64,000 nt of DNA, from positions 8,887,389 to 8,951,388 of the forward strand of contig OX457028.1 of NCBI GenBank assembly GCA_949752745.1, given 5' to 3'. Source of the DNA: Protula sp. h YS-2021. Its lineage: Eukaryota; Annelida; Polychaeta; Sabellida; Serpulidae. A program made the translations under genes and the position numbers. Positions 58,805 through 64,000 of the stretch are shown one piece after another. How positions within the stretch are numbered: the first letter of the stretch is position 1; each line of letters opens with the position of its first letter. The notes under the pieces are model-generated. The model ran no database searches, was not told where the DNA came from, and was given only the letters and a program-made list of their open reading frames with translations.

Positions 58805-61000
58805 TCCACATCCTTTCATAAAGTATTTGTCCTTACATTTATGACTTGCTCTACATGCTTTCACAGCGTTATTTCGCGTGTGTTCTCTTATGTTCACGAC
58901 TTGCTTTACATGCTTTCACAACGTTTTATACTTCTTCAACCTTACATTCACGACCTTCTCTACACGCTTTCAGAACATTTTTCACGTGTTCGACCGCACA
59001 TTCAGGACTTGTTCTGCATGAATTAACAGCATTTTTTGTTTTCTTGTACATATCTTCCGTGTCAGCAATGTCGAACTTATATTTATTCTAGTATATTAGA
59101 ATATAGAGAGTTTTAATTTACTAGAGATTTAACTTCTTGGTATTTTGTTCTAGTCGTTAACCAGAGAAAACACAGAGTAATCCACAATGTCGTTGAATAA
59201 AGCATATAATCAGCTAAATAACTTGACGTTTGTACTTCACTGTAGATGTTCCTCGCATGTGGGCATGTCTGGGGGAGCACAGCGTCTGTCGTTAACAAGC
59301 AGTTGCATAGAGCGTCACGGCACGATCATGCACGAGTTTCTGCATGCGCTTGGCTTCCATCATGAACACAAGCGCGCTGACCGCGATGATTACGTCACCA
59401 TCCACTGGGACAACATAGAGCCAGGTGCGAGTACTATAATACTTGGAACAATTAAAATACACAGAAGAATAAAACTTTTCGAGCATCTAGTAGGTATACT
59501 TTTGCGAAAAGCAAGACAGATTAACAGTGCATCCAGACTGTACGGTGTAGATACAAAACCTGAGACATGGGTTATTCAGAAGTTTAATACTTTCATTGCT
59601 TGAAGCGTTTAGGAATTTTAAGATATTTTTTACAAAACATTATAAGGCTAAATTAGTCAATGCAGGGTGAGTGACTTTGGCTTTAAAATGTCATTACGTA
59701 TAAACAAATGACACACAATGGATTTATGGAGGTACGTGCTTCATTGGCAAAACTTGTCACTTTGAGAAAAAATGATATTTCAGTTTCTCATCACTACCGA
59801 TAGTATATTCAGCTTACTCAAAACAGATGACATTTACTTGATGTATGACAGTGCTTTATTAATGTGTAACAAAGGGAAAGAGCACAACTTTGAGAAGCTT
59901 GTCGAGGGAGAGACCGTGGACCACTTAGGTACGCCTTACGACTACGGCAGCGTGATGCACTACAGCGAGACGGCCTTTGCTATTGATCCAAGCGAGCCAA
60001 CTATAGAGCCCCATGATCCAGATGCAGAGATAGGTCAAAGGATTGAACTCAGTGACCTTGACATTGAACGAGTGAAGATTCTATACGGTTGCTTGGCCAT
60101 TGTAAGTTTCTTTCCCACATTCTGTTCAATATTACCGAACCCCCAGAAATCATAAACCCGCCTTACAGTATGCACTAAGTGCTGCATCACCTAGCAATTT
60201 GTCAACTGTACCTGAGAAAGGTGTTTGAAATGTTCTTATTGTGTATAATATTATTTAGATTTTAAACAAAAACCAAACTCAAAGTACAAAATTCGGAAAG
60301 AAAAACAAAAACAAAACAGCAACATTCAACAGTTCATTCCCAGTTACATGTTTGTCACGTATTTCGTCATGTGATATGGTACGTGTAATGAGTATTGTGG
60401 TATCCTTGACTGGGTAGAAGAAGTACTACCCCAGCAACTCATTCTCACTCACATATTAGTTACGTGTTATGTCATGTGATATGTTGCGTGTTATGACTGT
60501 TAAGGTAGCTTTCGCTGGGTAGAAGTAATACTACCACAGCAGCTCATTCTCGCTTACGTGTAAGTCACGTGTTATGTCACTACCTGTCAGAAGGAATGTC
60601 TCTATATGTGACAGAAGCACATCATAATATAACTTACATCTCATTTCAAATATTACAAGCAATGTTACTATGTTTTTGACAGAACACTGAATTGGTTTTA
60701 TTAATTGTTTTTTTTTTTTTTTGCAAATATGGCTTCATTTACCATCAAAACTATTTTCCGACATATTTCAACAAAGCTAGAACTTCTATAGAATTTAAAG
60801 CTTGAATAGAATATAATTTGAAAAGGTTATCTGAATTAGTAATTGAAATATATAACGTATTAGTTATTTAAAAGAGTAGTTAAATCAGTTTGAAACTCGC
60901 TGAAGTGTTGGCTGTGAAATAATATATTTTGCTTGTTTTGCAGGAGAAATCTTCTTTCAAAGGAATGACGATGGAAGAAATATTCAGTCCCTTAAACTAA
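57245..61000 (+). CDS. Secreted astacin-family (M12A) zinc metalloprotease (8 coding exons)
   Basis: Join: 57245-57292, 57596-57623, 57814-57860, 58081-58165, 58411-58555, 59246-59424, 59875-60101, 60944-61000. The sum is 816 nt, 271 residues plus stop, all phases consistent. Residues 1-15 are a signal peptide (MRSTVVFCLFALACG). A very short pro-region holds W28-D29-G30-D31, matching the FxGD aspartate switch whose Asp ligates zinc in the zymogen. The mature domain begins near N46-AVWDKDLLWPN. Zinc site H147-E148-x2-H151-x2-G-x2-H157-E158; Met-turn SVMHY 203-207 with the fifth ligand Tyr207. Cysteines C95/C250 and C119/C138 match the two conserved disulfides. No EGF, CUB or ShK domain follows, so it is a minimal astacin. 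Substrate unknown; digestive or hatching-type roles are known for such short astacins. Confidence 0.93.
57596..57623 (+). CDS. Astacin exon 2 (28-nt micro-exon)
   Basis: PTTNDPEYG plus one base; acceptor TTGTAG, donor GTATCT. Supported by phase fit between exons 1 and 3; the exact donor is not beyond doubt. Confidence 0.7.
57814..57860 (+). CDS. Astacin exon 3 (pro-region, aspartate switch)
   Basis: DLWDGDIELVNGQVPP, containing the xGD switch motif; acceptor TTTTTAG, donor GTAAGT. Confidence 0.88.
58081..58165 (+). CDS. Astacin exon 4 (start of mature domain)
   Basis: PSKFNAVWDKDLLWPNNEL, then HYTITEDDY. The LWPNNELHYTI pattern corresponds to the xWPxxxIPYxI start of astacin domains. Acceptor TCGCAG, donor GTGAGT. 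Confidence 0.92.
58411..58555 (+). CDS. Astacin exon 5
   Basis: EEEIALIEEGVRDLVDST, then GEQCIFLIRVPEGEAS and NYVYVEDNDG. Acceptor TTGCAG. The donor GTAGAT is weak but gives phase 2, needed for G118-C119 of the next exon; without it the frame hits TAG at once. Confidence 0.9.
58575..58700 (+). repeat. ~22-bp TTTCTGACATGTG repeat in astacin intron 5
   Basis: About five units of TTTCTGACATGTGCTTTTCT type starting about 25 bases after the exon 5 donor. The junction is not included. Confidence 0.75.
58729..58801. repeat. (TA)n microsatellite in astacin intron 5
   Basis: About 73 bases of pure TA. Confidence 0.98.
58825..59020 (+). repeat. ~60-bp degenerate tandem repeat in astacin intron 5
   Basis: Three to four units marked by TTCACGACTTGCTTTACATG, then CTTTCACAACGTT. 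Non-coding. Confidence 0.65.
59246..59424 (+). CDS. Astacin exon 6 (zinc site)
   Basis: CSSHVGMSGGAQRLSL, then HGTIMHEFLHALGFHHEHKR and DRDDYVTIHWDNIEP. It contains all three zinc histidines and the catalytic Glu. Acceptor CTGTAG, donor GTGCGA. Confidence 0.95.
59875..60101 (+). CDS. Astacin exon 7 (Met-turn)
   Basis: GKEHNFEKLVEGETVDHLG, TPYDYGSVMHYSETAFA and ELSDLDIERVKILYGC are family-typical. The acceptor AACAAAG lacks a good pyrimidine tract, but phase and homology fit exactly. Donor GTAAGT. Confidence 0.9.
60102..60943. other. Astacin intron 7
   Basis: Two diverged direct copies near 60340-60460 and 60450-60590 (TGTGATATGGTACGTGTAATG and TACTACCCCAGCAACTCATT types). No coding signal. 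Confidence 0.5.
60944..61000 (+). CDS. Astacin exon 8 and stop
   Basis: EKSSFKGMTMEEIFSPLN then TAA, after acceptor TTTGCAG in phase 0. A short tail without a domain; the poly(A) signal follows within about 50 bases, supporting a true last exon. Confidence 0.75.
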   Translation, partial: EKSSFKGMTMEEIFSPLN

Positions 61001-61050
61001 ATTTTATTACATTTGTTGTTTTAATTTACAAATTGCTCTTTTAATTGATT

Positions 61051-61056
61051 AATAAA
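61051..61056 (+). promoter_or_regulatory. Astacin polyadenylation signal
   Basis: AATAAA 51 bases after the stop codon, followed by GT/T-rich sequence. Confidence 0.6.
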
Positions 61057-63000
61057 ATTATTGGTTTTCGGTGATATTTTGTTTCTTTTCCATAACATAA
61101 GTTCGAAAACAGTTGATTGAGCTTTTTAGGCTAAAAAATATAAAACTCTACCGTGGTATAAAACAGCAAAGAGTCCCATTTTACGCGTAAACTTTGTACA
61201 AGTTGTAACAGTAAATAATATTTTTATACCTGTTTTGATTCATGATCTTTGTTGATTTAAATATGGATAGGAAGAACCAAAGAGCAAGTACTGGTTTGTA
61301 CTGTTGTGGTCTCGATATTGCACTGATTGCTACTGATGTTGCAAGAATAGAATTCTATTCTGTTTGGATTTACTAATTATTTCGGTATAATTCATATTCC
61401 ACTATAACTTGCTTTCCTTGCTGTTACTTGCTCAAACGTCGTCTAAAACGGCCGCGTTATTATCTATTGCTTATTATAAATTATGGGGTATTAATAACAG
61501 TTTTGATATTTCAATATGTTAAAATTTCAAACCATTATTTTTCCAAGAAACAGTTCTGACTAATAAAATTACAACAGCAACAAGAACAATGCTTCTTCTT
61601 ATGTCCTACTATACTTCTACTGCCAGTATTTCAGCCTTGCTAACAATACTACTACTTTTCCCAATCTTCCACTTCTCATTACTTCCTACTCTGATTCTTT
61701 CGTGATTTTGGCAATTTATATTACTAATGATGTTATCACGGGTTGGTTATGTAGCGGTCATGTATAACTTTTAATTCTCATTTTGGTATTCAAAACATAA
61801 GAAGATTTGATAAGCACATGTTGGTTTGTATTGCTAGTAGTGCTACTAAGGAAGCCTAAAAAGAATGATTAAAATGATTTATAAATAACAAACTGTTGTC
61901 CTCACAAATGACTTATAGCTGCAGTTGGATCCCACCGACGGTGGAAAAGTATCATCCAATTTTTTTCTCTCCGGTAAGTTTATAAAATTGGAAGTTCCTG
62001 AACATGAGTGATGATGTTCCTATTACTATTTCTTTATCTGCCTTGCCTTCCTCTTCCACGTTCATTGGTTACCTTCACAGATGTCAATTTTTATCCTTAC
62101 GGTCGGAGTTTGGGGCGTATTTCTGTTCATGAAAAAGAATATTTTCTCTGCATGATGTGATCAAGGGTGAAAAGGAGAGAATGAGGACACGAAGGATCGA
62201 GTAGCTGTACGTTCCAGCCACCGTGTTGCTTGCCATTGTTGATTCTTAAAAACAAAACATTGTCGATGGTTAGCAGCCTAGTTGTTTTTGTAGTGGTGTT
62301 TCCACTTTCTGCCAGTTCTCATAAATCGATAAATGTTAATCAAGGCAGTTTGATGTCATATTATCTTGTGCACCTCCCCCCTCCCCTGTGTTGAATCATT
62401 TCGAGCTGAGGGGATATTTCAAGCGACATACCTGTCACTGCCTCCTCGACCAGTTTCGAGGTGTGGGCGCATTCTCGCATTTTATAAGAGTGGAAAATAA
62501 GGCTGAGGAGCCGCAGCACTCAGTTCAGCGTTAATAATAAACAACAGTGTTAAAACTGAATCCTGTCACCAATCCCACACTCTCTAACTTCTTATCAGTT
62601 TCTCCCCGGGATGATTATTTTAATTAATTCGTTTTCAAATTCTAATTGATGAAGATGGCCTGTTGGTAAACAACATATGCAGCTAAAACAAAATAAAAAT
62701 TTTTAGAAAAATTTAGTGTGCTTCGAGAAGATAGCAAGTGCTGCTGATTTTATGGCGCATTATAACAGCTAATTCATGTGATAAAACAACCTAAAGTGGA
62801 GAAGGGAATATCAAGATATAGATTATCTGTTTGTGACAAAAGGATATCATCCCGTATACCTGGTTGAATTTCAGGTCATAGAACTCAGACATGTATATCA
62901 TCAATAGATTTGCTTAAGTAACAGATAATAGGGATACACATGAGAAATACCTTATTGCTGACCTATATATTAATAACTATTTCCCACTCCTATATGGCAG
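61057..63000. other. Intergenic after astacin, no gene seen
   Basis: AT-rich; a possible splice-like fragment near 61920-61975 is too short to call. No RNA gene recognised. Confidence 0.45.
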
Positions 63001-63790
63001 AAGTTTGTAGTTTTTCGAGAAGTTTCTGACATGTTTTCCTTTTCTCTTCTGTTTTTTTTTCGTTTGGAAGGCTTCCCGAAAACTCCTCCTGCAGTATTTG
63101 ACAGATAGAGATGAAATTTGAAGATATCTTACTGAATCTGTAAATGGTTTTGATCTCAGTGGTCAAGGTCAAAGTCAAAATGAGGTCAAAGTTATTTTAT
63201 CCACAAAATGGTTTCCGAAAAACTCCTCCTAGCGTTTCAGTCAGCAGAGCTTTACCTTTTGCACAATTATACACAGTCATCATGTCTCCATAAAACCGCA
63301 AATATTTTTGACCTTAACCTCAAAGATCAAGGTCAAATTGAGGTCAAAACATTTTCTAAAACGAAAAGGGACCATAAAAAGTGCTCAAAGCCTAGTTTGA
63401 ACATATAAAACGATCTCAGTTGGAGTTAACTTTTCCATCCTGAATCTTGACCTTAAGGGTCAAGATCAAAGATCACGTGAACTAATATGCCGTTAACGAT
63501 AAATGACGTATCTCGAAAACGGTTAGAGATTTTGAGTTCATTTTCGACTCTTTGCCCTAAGCAACGTTACATAAGAGGTACCTCGGTAACCTTGACTTAC
63601 TTGGTAACGGTCAGGGTCAAAATCGGAAGCTGACCTTCTCGGTCACGGTTAAGGCCAAAAACCGGAAGTTGACTATTATCTCGAAAACGGTTAGAGATGG
63701 AGCGGTTTTAGGGTCATTTTGAACCCGTTAGGCCAAAACAACGCCAAGAGGGGATCCTGCATGATTTTGAGCTTCTTGGTCATAATTTAA
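63001..63790. repeat. AGGTCA-rich dispersed repeat cluster
   Basis: Two ~170-bp relatives (about 63030-63190 and 63200-63350), each with GAAAACTCCTCCT then GGTCAAGGTCAAA and TGAGGTCAAA. Then two copies of TCTCGAAAACGGTTAGAGAT (about 63510 and 63680) with ACCGGAAG words between. Confidence 0.7.
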
Positions 63791-63898
63791 GACAAATATT
63801 TTCTTTAGTGGTTTCTACAAATGGGCCATTCCGCTATCTAGTGCAATACTGTCTAGTTTTATATGCTCTTTGACACATAGGGAGAGGCTTGCATTGCT

Positions 63899-63904
63899 TA
63901 TAAA
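63899..63904 (+). promoter_or_regulatory. TATA box of the gene at the window end
   Basis: TATAAA followed by GG, 45-50 bases upstream of the ATG at 63949, a typical arrangement for a highly expressed secreted protein. Confidence 0.5.
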
Positions 63905-63948
63905 GGATCCTTTGTCGTCTGAGTTGTTGGTTGAGTGACGTATTTCAC

Positions 63949-64000
63949 ATGAAGATGTTCTCAGCAGCGATTGTTTCTCTTTTGCTAGCTTTGGCGCACG
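63949..64000 (+). CDS. Start of a secreted protein gene (partial, runs off the window)
   Basis: MKMFSAAIVSLLLALAH: a lysine followed by a hydrophobic core and small residues, a classical signal peptide. Preceded by a TATA box. Product unknown; a second astacin is possible given the neighbour but not shown. Confidence 0.55.
   Translation, partial: MKMFSAAIVSLLLALAH

Noticed and set aside
59425..59603. Continuation of the astacin exon 6 frame to 59603
   Set aside because: The family sequence ends at NIEP and resumes with GKEHNF at 59875 in matching phase; the 60 codons in between are intron.

Overview
The window is animal nuclear DNA. It carries three recognisable intron-rich genes with GT-AG introns: NUBP1, a tektin-3 and an astacin-family protease. 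They sit in sequence crowded with (AT)n and (ATT)n microsatellites, long poly-G and poly-C runs, minisatellites and dispersed repeats. A ciliary tektin rules out plants and most fungi. The overall texture suggests a marine lophotrochozoan, probably a mollusc; that is inference, not proof.

Layout. 1-2240: repeats only. 2663-14226 (minus strand): complete NUBP1 with 11 coding exons and 327 codons; every intron phase closes. 14254-29607: about 15 kb with no convincing gene, holding a 98-bp satellite, microsatellites, a small inverted-repeat element near 19.2-19.8 kb and a roughly 1-kb tandem duplication. 29939-38911 (plus strand): complete tektin-3 with 6 coding exons and 507 codons; intron 1 contains a 1.8-kb element with 21-bp perfect terminal inverted repeats. 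38912-44330: intergenic repeats. 44337-50398: a 6.06-kb insertion with about 2-kb inverted arms, a probable 6-bp target-site duplication (5 of 6 bases match) and two convergent intronless genes, one a zinc-finger/acidic protein and the other a PC4-like protein. It interrupts one copy of a 2,244-bp tandem repeat array that runs to about 56.5 kb. 57245-61000 (plus strand): complete secreted astacin metalloprotease with 8 coding exons and 271 codons. 63949-64000: a signal-peptide-like start of a further gene that leaves the window.

Two observations stand out. First, the 6.06-kb element: near-symmetrical arms carry TATA boxes, TGACGTCA clusters, a tRNA-like Pol III box pair and long arrays of TTGAACATG units directly upstream of the genes. 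Paralogous empty sites are present in the same window. It has AG/CT termini like a Polinton/Maverick but no visible polymerase or integrase, so it looks like a non-autonomous mobile or virus-derived element with its own regulatory genes.

Second, several exon boundaries in two unrelated genes (NUBP1 exons 3, 7 and 8; tektin-3 exons 2 and 3) are themselves part of direct or tandem repeats. The true splice site lies at one end of an array of decoy splice sites. I do not know a named mechanism for this recurrence.

The genes do not form a functional unit. NUBP1 acts in cytosolic Fe-S assembly, tektin-3 in ciliary/flagellar doublet microtubules and the astacin is a secreted protease.
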